From NCBI GenBank assembly GCA_027445725.1, contig DAIAVG010000045.1, positions 1 through 9,062 of the forward strand: 9,062 nucleotides of DNA. The letters are read 5' to 3'. Each line of letters opens with the position of its first letter. Positions within the stretch are counted from its first letter, which is position 1. Positions 1 through 6,620 of this stretch are shown here, piece after piece. Under the pieces are notes generated by a model. The model was not told the DNA's origin. It saw only the letters and a program-made list of their open reading frames with translations, and ran no database searches. The translations under genes and the position numbers were made by a program. This DNA is from Acidithiobacillus sp. Its GTDB lineage: Bacteria > Pseudomonadota > Gammaproteobacteria > Acidithiobacillales > Acidithiobacillaceae.

Positions 1-221
1 GGAGTGAGATAGGCGATGGCCTTGCTGCCGTTGTACTCCATGACGATACCAGTCAGCCCGTCCGGACCGGGGAAAGTCCTCAAGATTTTCCCCGCGTGAT
101 GTGCGGCAAGCACATGCGCCAGAATCCCTGTTGGGGCGGCGAAGGCCTGTGTGGCCATGCTTCCTAAGAGGACGGCTGCGAATAGAGCTTTGGGCCAAAT
201 TTTTCTTGTGGTAAGTGTCAT
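1..221 (-). CDS. DsbG/DsbC-like periplasmic disulfide isomerase, N-terminal part only (second copy)
   Basis: Only the first 73 codons are inside the window; the gene runs off the left edge. The ATG at 221 lies six bases after a strong GGAGAGGA ribosome site, in a 15-base gap behind the S26 peptidase gene. Residues 1-28 form a Sec signal peptide: RK near the start, a hydrophobic core ALFAAVLLGSMA, and likely cleavage after AFA. The following stretch contains KILRTFPGPDGLTGIV and then AYLT. It lines up with the N-terminal dimerisation domain of the DsbG-like protein encoded at 5793-6620 (IILKTFPTKAGLNGYTV) and with E. coli DsbG (IIKTFDAPGGMKGYL). The thioredoxin domain with the CxxC motif would lie outside the window, so the catalytic site cannot be judged. 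It is probably periplasmic and serves cysteine-rich Tra proteins. A DsbG-like fold that has lost its redox centre is the main alternative. Confidence 0.8.
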   Translation of the reverse strand, partial: MTLTTRKIWPKALFAAVLLGSMATQAFAAPTGILAHVLAAHHAGKILRTFPGPDGLTGIVMEYNGSKAIAYLT

Positions 222-227
222 ATATCG

Positions 228-235
228 TCCTCTCC
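228..235 (-). promoter_or_regulatory. Shine-Dalgarno site of the second dsbG-like gene
   Basis: The minus strand reads GGAGAGGA, followed by CGATAT and the ATG at 221. This is one of only two junctions in the operon with an actual gap, and the site fixes the start of the partial gene. It implies initiation independent of the upstream peptidase gene. Confidence 0.75.
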
Positions 236-236
236 C

Positions 237-761
237 TTACACCGGCCATGCCTGGCCAATGATGTTCCGAGCTTGGACCAAGCCCCAGTACCGACCATCG
301 TAGGCTCCGGGCGTGGTGCCCATGATCAGATACCTGCCATCAGGAATAGTGAACTGTCCCGGATGCAGCACACGCAGATGCTCAAAATGCACCCAGGGCA
401 TCAGCCACCGCTTGCCCCAGTAGTGACCATTGATCCAGATAGACCGGCGCGTGATTTTCACGCGATCACCGGGCACACCCGCGACATACTTCACCACGAG
501 GATGTGCTGACCGTTGGCGATCACGTCGATTTTCCGGTCATGAAATACCACCAGCATTCCGATCTTGGGCTTTACGGGTCCATAGCGGACGAAGAAGCTG
601 GTCCAGGGCAGGCAGGACTGATACTGTGGGTCGATGGTCAGGCTGTAATGTGCGGCCAGCGCCGGGCGTAAAAAGGGGCTCAATGCCAACGCAATAGCAG
701 CCAGGCCAAAGATCAGCGTCATCTTTGCGCGAATGCCGAGTTTGTGCGGGCTGTTAGTCAT
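237..761 (-). CDS. S26-family conjugative signal peptidase (TraF/TrhF type)
   Basis: A 174-residue protein with an N-terminal signal-anchor helix (about residues 14-36) followed by a periplasmic peptidase domain. Box B is DPQYQSCLPW (44-53), giving a candidate nucleophile Ser49, or Cys50 depending on alignment. Lys91 in VVKYVAGVPGDRV matches the general-base lysine of LepB (KRAVGLPGDKV). The C-terminal box MGTTPGAYDGRYWGLV (147-162) matches the conserved GDNxxxSxDSRxWG region and holds Asp155. In conjugation systems such enzymes mature the pilin and in some systems (RP4 TraF, R27) cyclise it, so the TraA-like pilin encoded at 6620-7027 is the likely substrate. I chose the ATG at 761, which overlaps the trbI stop by 8 bases. 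A GTG at 767 would add two residues; neither start has a clear ribosome site close by, which fits translational coupling. Confidence 0.85.
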   Translation of the reverse strand: MTNSPHKLGIRAKMTLIFGLAAIALALSPFLRPALAAHYSLTIDPQYQSCLPWTSFFVRYGPVKPKIGMLVVFHDRKIDVIANGQHILVVKYVAGVPGDRVKITRRSIWINGHYWGKRWLMPWVHFEHLRVLHPGQFTIPDGRYLIMGTTPGAYDGRYWGLVQARNIIGQAWPV

Positions 762-1284
762 GGGCACCGCTGGCGGGCGCCGCTGGCCCTTGCAGGATGG
801 CGTTTACACGCCCCATGACTTCTTCCTCCGCCATGGCCGTGAGGTTATTGCTGGCGGGTGCGGCCAGTACGTTTTGGGATAGGACAAGATCCCCTTTGGC
901 GGCATAGGCATTGGCAATACCCTGTATGGTTTGGCCTACGGCAAGGCCGATTTCCGCAGCCCGCCGGTGCGATACACCGCCACCGTTGACGGTGACGTTT
1001 TTGATCACGTCCGACATGATCTTGCCCGAGTCGATATAGACGACTTTGACTTTCACCGGCCCTGGTGCGGTGACACTCGTGCCGCTATGCCCCCAGAAGT
1101 ATCCCCAGTTGGCCTGCACCAGAAAAGATGCGGCCCCCGCGCCCAGAATCCCGATAACCACCATGACCGGGTACCCGAACCGTGGCCAAAAGCCGCGTTT
1201 CTGGGGACGGGCTGGCTGTGGAGCCGCTGTTTCAGTCGCAGGTGTCGAAGGCGTATCGTCGGTTGTCGTAATCTCAGTGCTCAC
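754..1284 (-). CDS. trbI: TrbI-like inner-membrane conjugation protein
   Basis: A 176-residue protein with a short cytoplasmic N-terminus rich in T, P and A (about 1-37, ending in basic residues KRGFWPR), one transmembrane helix (about 38-58), and a periplasmic domain of roughly 115 residues. The periplasmic part follows the layout of F TrbI: a start like VKVVYIDSGKIMSDVIKNV, then an amphipathic helical stretch, then LVLSQNVLAAPASNNLTAMA, comparable to VILVSPAVVQGAPDITREI in F. Its place directly after traC is the same as in F. In F, TrbI is an accessory inner-membrane protein linked to pilus outgrowth and retraction. The GTG start overlaps the traC stop as GTGA and has a near-perfect ribosome site inside the end of traC. 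It is longer than F TrbI (about 128 residues), mainly because of the N-terminal extension and a glycine-rich insert near residue 100. The family call rests on pattern similarity and position. Confidence 0.75.
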   Translation of the reverse strand: MSTEITTTDDTPSTPATETAAPQPARPQKRGFWPRFGYPVMVVIGILGAGAASFLVQANWGYFWGHSGTSVTAPGPVKVKVVYIDSGKIMSDVIKNVTVNGGGVSHRRAAEIGLAVGQTIQGIANAYAAKGDLVLSQNVLAAPASNNLTAMAEEEVMGRVNAILQGPAAPASGAHD

Positions 1285-3911
1285 GCGACCTCCTTCATGG
1301 TTTTTTTACCAAGGGCTTCCTTTGCAGCCAAAGCCGCGTCCGCTGCGGCTTCCGCATCCACAATGGATTGCAGATAATCCGGCGGATCGTGGTCGTCCGT
1401 GTCTTCTTCCTCTTCTTCTTCCGGGGCCTGCTCCTGTGCTTCGATGTAGCCCGGATGAGTTGCCATAAACTTGCGGATAGCCGAGTCGGGATCCATGCCC
1501 GCCCGCATATCCGCCAGGACCTCCTCTTTTTCCGGGCCTTCCGTTGAAAAGAGCACACGCCGGTAGGGATCGAGCTTCAATCGCCCCACTCCCATGGCAC
1601 CATCGCTGTAGATGAATGCCTCTGCGTACTCTCCGGTTTTACGTACCGTCCGCATCTGGGATAGCCCGTAGCTGCCGATGTCGAACTGCTCGTTTTTTTC
1701 GAGCTGCTTGATCGTGTCGCCCTTCTGCTTCATGACGATAAAGTGCGCTGTTTGTGCCGCGATGGTTCTGGTTTGTTCATTGGCGTACAAATCCGAAAGT
1801 CCCTGGATACCGATACCGAGTGCGCCGCGATGCTTGGCCACTCGCCGGGCCAGCCCTTCGAGGAAATGGGCTGCTGTCGGTATTTTGAGGAGCACACTGG
1901 CCTCATCGACGAAGAGGATCCGCCGACGCACATCAGTTGGATCTTTGTCTGCGGAGATTTGGCGGGCGATGGCGAACATCATCTGCATCAGAACGACCAT
2001 CATAAGATGCTTACGCTTTGACAGCTCGATGAGTTCGAGGTTGACGAACCGCCCCGTGAGATCGACGTTCATGGGCTTATTGAACCAATGTCCGTAAGCC
2101 CCGTGTTCGGTGAACTCGTGCATCATCTCCGACATTTCGATGGCACGCGGCTTGTGATCCTGTGCTGCGAGATATTGCGCGACGTGGGTAGGTGTGGCGT
2201 TAGTCCCATTGGCCCCGTAAACGGCGCGAATGGCGATGCCGATGGTAGCCATATCGTAATCACTCAGATCGCCACTCGGCGAGATCATGGTGCCGATGAT
2301 CCCGACCAGTTCCTCCAATTCATCATCCAGCGTTTCCACACTGGAAAAAGGATTCAGGCCGATGTCCATATCGGGCCGCACGTCGATATGATCTCCGCCG
2401 AAGAGCTTGCAGAGCTTCTCGAATCCTCTGCCGATTTCGATGACCCAGACCTGGGCACCCAGGGCAAGCTGATCCATAATGATCTGTTGCCCGGTGACGG
2501 TCTTGCCCGATCGGGTCATGCCGGCCAGGACGAAGTTTTGACCGGACTGAGAGGAATAGAGATCCAAGAGCATGACGTGCCCGCGCCGGCTTATGAAAAT
2601 CGTGCCGGCTCCGCGTGTGGTCATCCGGCCCTCGCCAGCATTGCCGGTCCAGTCCACGAGAATGGGCGCTGCGGCAGTGGCATGACTCGTGGCCACCGAT
2701 TTGAGCCGGTGCGTCATACCCATGCTTTCGGTGTCCGGGAACAGGGGTAAGGCGTTCAGAAACATGGGCAGGGACAGATATTTGTCGGGCAGCATGGTGA
2801 ATCCCGCTTTACCGGCATGGCTGGTGAAGTTGCTGGCAGCCTGTTTCGCTTCTTTGATGTTCCGACCCCAAAGAATGGCGGTAAACGCCATTTCCAGCGC
2901 ATGTTCACCATGGTTCAGAGCATGGACCAGATAGTCGGTGCCTTCTTTTTTCAGGGCAATGCGTGGCACCCACTTCACCATGCGTCCGAAAGCCTGCCAG
3001 TTAATCGCCAGACTCTTGGCCGTGACCTGTCTGCGCTTTTTGACCTGGTCCGGTATGTGTATGGTCCAGACTAACGCAGCCGGACGGATAAGCTGGGTTT
3101 TTTGTCCCAGCGGATCACCCATCAGAAAATCCGTCGAAAAGACGTTCACCGGGCGCGAAAACCCTTTGATGGAAAGCACGGAGATCACGTCTTCCTTATC
3201 GTTTCCATGCGAGATCGTGAACATGCCGCCGCCGTCTTTTATGCCGTCGCCGGGACCGAGGATTTGGTCTCGCAGCAAGGTGGTATCGTCAGCGTCGTAT
3301 TCCCATTCGCCCTGGATATTGAAGAATCGACGCCAGATGGAGAGTGTGGCCTCCCGGCTCAGTCGCTGAGGATTAAAGGTGTTGAGGCTGGACTGAAAGG
3401 CGCTGATCTGTTCGTCGGCCAGCTTGATATGCTCGTCACTCGGAATCTCCGCTGTGGGCACCTTGATCGAGATAAGCACCATGCTCTGGGTGAGCGGTAC
3501 CCCCGAATCCTTGAAGGCTTTGCCGTTCTTCTCCATCCCGGTCATAAACCCGGCAATATTGTCGGTAAACCCGTCCAGCAGCTTCTTCTGCGCCATGGTG
3601 AGGCCCGGATCGGAAAAGATGTCATCACGGGCGCTTTTGTAATCGAAGATAATGTTGGTGACATCTGGCACGTTCCAGTTGACGATCTGGATAAACGTGC
3701 CGGCGGGCAGATTGATGGACAACGCGGCCCCCAGTTCGTCCATGAGCGAATCATCCGCGCCGGACAGCAGGTTGCAGGCCATAGTGGTCCCCACATACCC
3801 CCGATTCATGAAGATGAGCTTCCTTTCGGGATCCCAGGCATACCAGGGGAAAAGCGTCTCCAGGCGACGCCGTTGGATGATCCGGTAAAGCTGATCGTTT
3901 AATGTGCTCAC
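1281..3911 (-). CDS. traC: TraC, VirB4-family conjugation ATPase
   Basis: An 876-residue protein, about the size of F TraC (875). The N-terminal half is the TraC/VirB4 domain, with LFPWYAWDPERKLIF near the start. The C-terminal half is a P-loop ATPase: Walker A GMTRSGKT at about 464-471, the segment IEIGRGFEKLCKLFGGDHID shortly after it, typical of the family, then LNPFS, and Walker B ILFVDEA at about 665-671. A further motif GIGIQGLSDL follows. TraC is the cytoplasmic/inner-membrane motor needed for pilus assembly. The GTG at 3911 is chosen because it overlaps the upstream stop as GTGA and follows GGAGGG at nine bases; an in-frame ATG at 3947 would add 12 residues but lies deep inside the previous gene. 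The tail carries a glutamate run (EEEEEE, about 831-836) and an Ala/Glu/Lys-rich end. Those last codons also hold the ribosome site of trbI. Confidence 0.95.
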   Translation of the reverse strand: MSTLNDQLYRIIQRRRLETLFPWYAWDPERKLIFMNRGYVGTTMACNLLSGADDSLMDELGAALSINLPAGTFIQIVNWNVPDVTNIIFDYKSARDDIFSDPGLTMAQKKLLDGFTDNIAGFMTGMEKNGKAFKDSGVPLTQSMVLISIKVPTAEIPSDEHIKLADEQISAFQSSLNTFNPQRLSREATLSIWRRFFNIQGEWEYDADDTTLLRDQILGPGDGIKDGGGMFTISHGNDKEDVISVLSIKGFSRPVNVFSTDFLMGDPLGQKTQLIRPAALVWTIHIPDQVKKRRQVTAKSLAINWQAFGRMVKWVPRIALKKEGTDYLVHALNHGEHALEMAFTAILWGRNIKEAKQAASNFTSHAGKAGFTMLPDKYLSLPMFLNALPLFPDTESMGMTHRLKSVATSHATAAAPILVDWTGNAGEGRMTTRGAGTIFISRRGHVMLLDLYSSQSGQNFVLAGMTRSGKTVTGQQIIMDQLALGAQVWVIEIGRGFEKLCKLFGGDHIDVRPDMDIGLNPFSSVETLDDELEELVGIIGTMISPSGDLSDYDMATIGIAIRAVYGANGTNATPTHVAQYLAAQDHKPRAIEMSEMMHEFTEHGAYGHWFNKPMNVDLTGRFVNLELIELSKRKHLMMVVLMQMMFAIARQISADKDPTDVRRRILFVDEASVLLKIPTAAHFLEGLARRVAKHRGALGIGIQGLSDLYANEQTRTIAAQTAHFIVMKQKGDTIKQLEKNEQFDIGSYGLSQMRTVRKTGEYAEAFIYSDGAMGVGRLKLDPYRRVLFSTEGPEKEEVLADMRAGMDPDSAIRKFMATHPGYIEAQEQAPEEEEEEDTDDHDPPDYLQSIVDAEAAADAALAAKEALGKKTMKEVA
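1288..1295 (-). promoter_or_regulatory. Shine-Dalgarno site of trbI inside the traC 3' end
   Basis: The minus strand reads AAGGAGGT, a near-perfect match to the 16S anti-Shine-Dalgarno sequence, ending three bases before the GTG at 1284. It is encoded by the last Lys-Glu-Val codons of traC. It supports the GTG start of trbI. Confidence 0.8.
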
Positions 3912-4594
3912 GGGGTTTGACCCTCCAGATGGTTTTCGGAAATGCAATGCGATGCCAGGGCGTTGGCAAGCTGGAAGTAGAGGCTGTAATTCCCCTGCAC
4001 GCTGCCCGGTGTGATCACATAGCGACCGCAGATGATGAGAGAGGGCGTCTGGCGTATCCCGGCTTTGCCCATGACGCGAATATCCTGCAACACGAGCTGC
4101 TGGATGGGTTTGTAGCGCATGGCCGCCAGATAATCGGCGGGCCGCACGCCGATTCTCTCTGCCGCCAGCGCATAGGTTCTGGGATCCGAGTAGGAGTCGT
4201 GATCATCCTGTACCAAATGAAAGGCCTCGCTATCGAATCGTGGCAGGATTCCGGGATCAATGGCGGCCACCGCAAAATAGCTCTGCGCCATGGAGATCCA
4301 CGGCTTGCCGACCGCCGCCGGCATCTGCTCGAAGTGAATGCTGGATGGCAAAGTGTCGGCCCAGCGCAGCGTCTGGTTATTGAGTGCCCGGCAAAACGGG
4401 CATTCATAGACCATGGCTTCGATGATGGTGTCGCGGTATTCCGGTCCCAGGTGGATCCGGCGATAGGGTTTGAACTGGTGTGTGCCGTCCGTCATGCCGC
4501 CAAGGTCGTTCAATCCTTGGGCGCGAATCGCCGGACTGCTGACTCCTATGATGATTCCGGCCACAATGGCGGCAACTTGCACCATCCGTGTCAT
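3908..4594 (-). CDS. DsbA-like periplasmic thiol:disulfide oxidoreductase
   Basis: A 228-residue exported thioredoxin-fold protein. Residues 1-25 form a signal peptide (hydrophobic core VAAIVAGIIIGV, cleavage near AIRA). The active site is Cys65-Pro-Phe-Cys68 in EAMVYECPFCRALN, followed by a helical insert as in DsbA-type proteins. The cis-proline loop is Thr183-Pro184 in RQTPSLIICGRYVI. DsbA-family proteins introduce disulfides into periplasmic proteins, so this one probably oxidises cysteine-containing Tra proteins. The length fits the DsbA family (about 200-230). The ATG at 4594 overlaps the upstream ATPase stop as ATGA and has GAGGGG eight bases before it; the stop overlaps the traC GTG as GTGA. 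Two further cysteines (189 and 217) lie outside the active site. A Dsb oxidase is usual in conjugative operons as a family, but this one is additional to the DsbG-like proteins also encoded here. Oxidase rather than isomerase activity is inferred from the CPFC motif and the lack of a dimerisation domain. Confidence 0.85.
   Translation of the reverse strand: MTRMVQVAAIVAGIIIGVSSPAIRAQGLNDLGGMTDGTHQFKPYRRIHLGPEYRDTIIEAMVYECPFCRALNNQTLRWADTLPSSIHFEQMPAAVGKPWISMAQSYFAVAAIDPGILPRFDSEAFHLVQDDHDSYSDPRTYALAAERIGVRPADYLAAMRYKPIQQLVLQDIRVMGKAGIRQTPSLIICGRYVITPGSVQGNYSLYFQLANALASHCISENHLEGQTP
3921..3926 (-). promoter_or_regulatory. Shine-Dalgarno site that decides the traC GTG start
   Basis: The minus strand reads GGAGGG nine bases ahead of the GTG at 3911, within the last codons of the dsbA-like gene. 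Together with the GTGA stop/start overlap it favours 3911 over the in-frame ATG at 3947. Confidence 0.7.
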
Positions 4595-5793
4595 GCAGCG
4601 AGCCCCTCTGATAATGCCCTGGTGATCTCCAGGCTGTTCGTGACTCCAGCCACGATCAAATTGCAGCCGGCGGTTTGCAGCGTCGCATATTGGGACTGCA
4701 GGCGGGCTGCGGCCTCCATGGCCTCCTGATCTCCCAATGCCGCCCGATAGGACTTGGTCATTTTGATGGCCTCGAAGATGGCCCGACGATCCGCATACCC
4801 CGTACCGATACAATCCTCGCAGCCTTTCCCAATCCATTCCTGATCCGGTACGGCAACGCAGCTGCCCGTAAAGACCTCTGGATTGAGCACTTCGGAAGCG
4901 GCCTTGCAATGTGGGCAGACAGTGGCGATCACGCGCTGCGCCAGGAAGAGTTTTACCGATGCGGCGATGATGTGCTTGGGTATCTTGAGGTCTTCCAGCC
5001 GGAAATAGCTTTCCGTCCCTGAATTGGCGTGCAGGCTGGCCATGACCAGGTGGCCGGTCATACCGGCTCGCATGGCGATGGCTCCCGTTTCTTCGTCCCG
5101 GATTTCGCCGACCAGAATCTTGTCAGGATCCTGGCGCAGCATGGCGCGAAGCGCCGATGCAAAGGTCCGGCCCGTGCCAGGTCCAACTGGAATCTGCTGA
5201 ACACGATGCAGGGTGTATTCCACGGGATCCTCTGCCGTAACGATCTTCACGTCCGGCGTGTTGAGTGCATTCATGCCGGAGTACAGCGTCGTCGTTTTAC
5301 CGGATCCGGTCGGTCCTGCGGCGAGGATGAGGCCCTCGCGCTGACTGAGTGCCCAGCGGAAGGCATCTTCCACACCGGACGGCATAAACAGTTTTTCTAT
5401 GGGTAAACCCGCGTTGGCTGAATCCAGCAACCGGACCACTGCTGAATACCCAAAGTTGGTCGGCACGATGTTCAGGCGGATGTCGATGCGACGGCCCTCG
5501 AACTCTTGCACAAATCGGCCATCCTGTTCGTGCCGGGTGTCGGCGACATCGAGATTAGCCCGATACCGCAATTTATTAACGAGCAGGTTTGCCTCACCTG
5601 GGGAGATGACGGCCACCACACTGAGTCGTCCACGGATTCTTATCCGAATTTCCGTGCTGCCATCCTCCAGGCTCTCAAAATGCAGATCTGACCATCTCTT
5701 TCGCGCCGCCGTTTCAAATAGCTCGTTCATAGTGGCCGTGAGCGCCTTGTCACGGTCATTGGTCGAGATGAATGCCTTGGCGACGACGGCCAT
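4591..5793 (-). CDS. GspE/PilB-family secretion ATPase embedded in the F-type tra operon
   Basis: A 400-residue cytoplasmic ATPase of the type II secretion/type IV pilus superfamily. In order: SDLHFE (35-40), matching the SDIHIEP box of GspE; DTRHEQDGRF (85-94); RIDIRLNIVPT (102-112); Walker A GPTGSGKTTT (160-169); Asp box TAEDPVEYTL (186-195); RAMLRQDPDKILVGEIRDEET (216-236) with Walker B; and His box TGHLVMASLHAN (246-257). A GspE/PilB-type tetracysteine element follows: Cys293-Cys296 (CPHC) and Cys325-Cys328 (GCEDCIGTGY), presumably zinc-binding. It lacks the long N-terminal N1 domain of GspE and PilB, and the tetracysteine element argues against PilT or VirB11. The ATG at 5793 overlaps the dsbG stop as TGATG, with a weak AGGA nine bases upstream. 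Its stop overlaps the next gene as ATGA, so it is firmly part of the operon. Its role is unknown; a pilus motor or a VirB11-like assembly ATPase are the obvious candidates. Confidence 0.9.
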   Translation of the reverse strand: MAVVAKAFISTNDRDKALTATMNELFETAARKRWSDLHFESLEDGSTEIRIRIRGRLSVVAVISPGEANLLVNKLRYRANLDVADTRHEQDGRFVQEFEGRRIDIRLNIVPTNFGYSAVVRLLDSANAGLPIEKLFMPSGVEDAFRWALSQREGLILAAGPTGSGKTTTLYSGMNALNTPDVKIVTAEDPVEYTLHRVQQIPVGPGTGRTFASALRAMLRQDPDKILVGEIRDEETGAIAMRAGMTGHLVMASLHANSGTESYFRLEDLKIPKHIIAASVKLFLAQRVIATVCPHCKAASEVLNPEVFTGSCVAVPDQEWIGKGCEDCIGTGYADRRAIFEAIKMTKSYRAALGDQEAMEAAARLQSQYATLQTAGCNLIVAGVTNSLEITRALSEGLAA

Positions 5794-6620
5794 CAGCCAA
5801 CATCCTGGATGAAGGCTGCGGTGTTTCTGGGCATTCCGGGCGTCACCTGCCACTTCCCTTGTGGATTCTTGTAGATCAGAGCCGGAGTGCCATGGATACC
5901 GTGCGCGTTCATCCAGCGGTTGTTCGCCTGGATGGAGCGAGTGTCCTCTGCGGATACCTGCGCCTTGGGCACGATGCCGCCTTCTTCTTCCTGACTGTTA
6001 AAGTGAGTTTCGTCGAAACGCCACTCTTTCTCCGGACTTGTGGACGCGATGATGGTTGCCGCTTTGGGCAGACTGCTCGGCTTCAGGAAGCCAACGGGTA
6101 TCAGATGGATGGCCAGTGATCCGTTATCCACATAGGATTTCAGGTGATCCCAAGCCAGGTGGCAGAAGATGCAGTTCGGGTCCGCCACCATCCAGACTTG
6201 CTTGGGTGCGTCCGCTTTTCCAATGAGGAAATTGGTGGTTTTTTGGACCGTTGTGCCCACGTCCACCGGGCTGATCACTCGCGGTTTATCAGCGGCGGGC
6301 AGATATTTCTGGGCATAGCGCACGGACTCGTTGGTTCCGCTGGCGGTAAACAGCCCGCCCATGAACACATACTTGCCGTTTTTCGTGCTGTACATGATCA
6401 GCGCGTGACCCGGAGACACCTGCACGGTGTATCCATTCAGCCCCGCTTTTGTGGGGAATGTTTTAAGAATAATGGCCTGACCGTGGCTCATCGCCATGAT
6501 GGTTTTGGCGCCTGCCTGGAATGCGTGCGGCACGGTTCCGGCGAACGCCCAGGCGGGCGCTGCGAGAAACAGGCCGGCGGCCAATCCGCCGGCCAGGGTC
6601 CGCATGGACCGTTTAACCAT
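5793..6620 (-). CDS. DsbG/DsbC-like periplasmic disulfide isomerase
   Basis: A 275-residue protein with a signal peptide (about 1-27, core LAGGLAAGLFLAA, cleavage near AFA). An N-terminal dimerisation domain follows (IILKTFPTKAGLNGYTV at 50-66, then MYSTKNGKYVFMGGLF). After a linker comes a thioredoxin domain. E. coli DsbG aligns well: FLIGKADAPKQVWMVADPNC with [21 protein letters not shown], and IPVGFLKPSSLPKAATIIAS with [20 protein letters not shown]. The active site is Cys150-Ile-Phe-Cys153, and the cis-Pro loop is Thr245-Pro246 (GTPALIY). DsbG has Thr at this position and DsbC also has Thr, so this does not separate them, but overall similarity looks closer to DsbG. SXT/R391-type operons carry a dsbC-named gene after the pilin gene, as here. 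The ATG at 6620 overlaps the pilin stop as TGATG and has no clear ribosome site of its own, so translation is probably coupled. The CIFC dipeptide differs from CPYC and CGYC. Confidence 0.9.
   Translation of the reverse strand: MVKRSMRTLAGGLAAGLFLAAPAWAFAGTVPHAFQAGAKTIMAMSHGQAIILKTFPTKAGLNGYTVQVSPGHALIMYSTKNGKYVFMGGLFTASGTNESVRYAQKYLPAADKPRVISPVDVGTTVQKTTNFLIGKADAPKQVWMVADPNCIFCHLAWDHLKSYVDNGSLAIHLIPVGFLKPSSLPKAATIIASTSPEKEWRFDETHFNSQEEEGGIVPKAQVSAEDTRSIQANNRWMNAHGIHGTPALIYKNPQGKWQVTPGMPRNTAAFIQDVG

Noticed and set aside
1301..1307. Run of seven A (minus strand) near the end of traC, as a possible frameshift site giving a TraC-TrbI fusion
   Set aside because: A -1 shift would join traC to trbI in frame, but the run is set as GGT AAA AAA ACC, which is not a canonical slippery heptamer. 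It is also short for transcriptional slippage, and trbI has its own strong ribosome site.
2088..2750. Plus-strand open frame of 220 codons
   Set aside because: It is antisense to the ATPase domain of traC and shows no family pattern.
3102..3902. Plus-strand open frame of 266 codons
   Set aside because: It lies entirely antisense to traC, has no recognisable domain, and is explained by the codon bias of a GC-rich gene on the other strand.
3902..4729. Plus-strand open frame of 275 codons
   Set aside because: It is antisense to the dsbA-like gene and the end of the ATPase gene. Both minus-strand genes have clear motifs, and this frame has none.
4595..4909. Upstream extension of the dsbA-like gene to a longer start
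   Set aside because: The extension reads through the ATPase gene in another frame. The ATG at 4594 gives a proper signal peptide, an ATGA overlap and a ribosome site.
5794..5853. Upstream extension of the GspE-like ATPase by 20 residues
   Set aside because: It would overlap the dsbG end by about 60 bases. The ATG at 5793 with the TGATG overlap fits the pattern of the whole operon.
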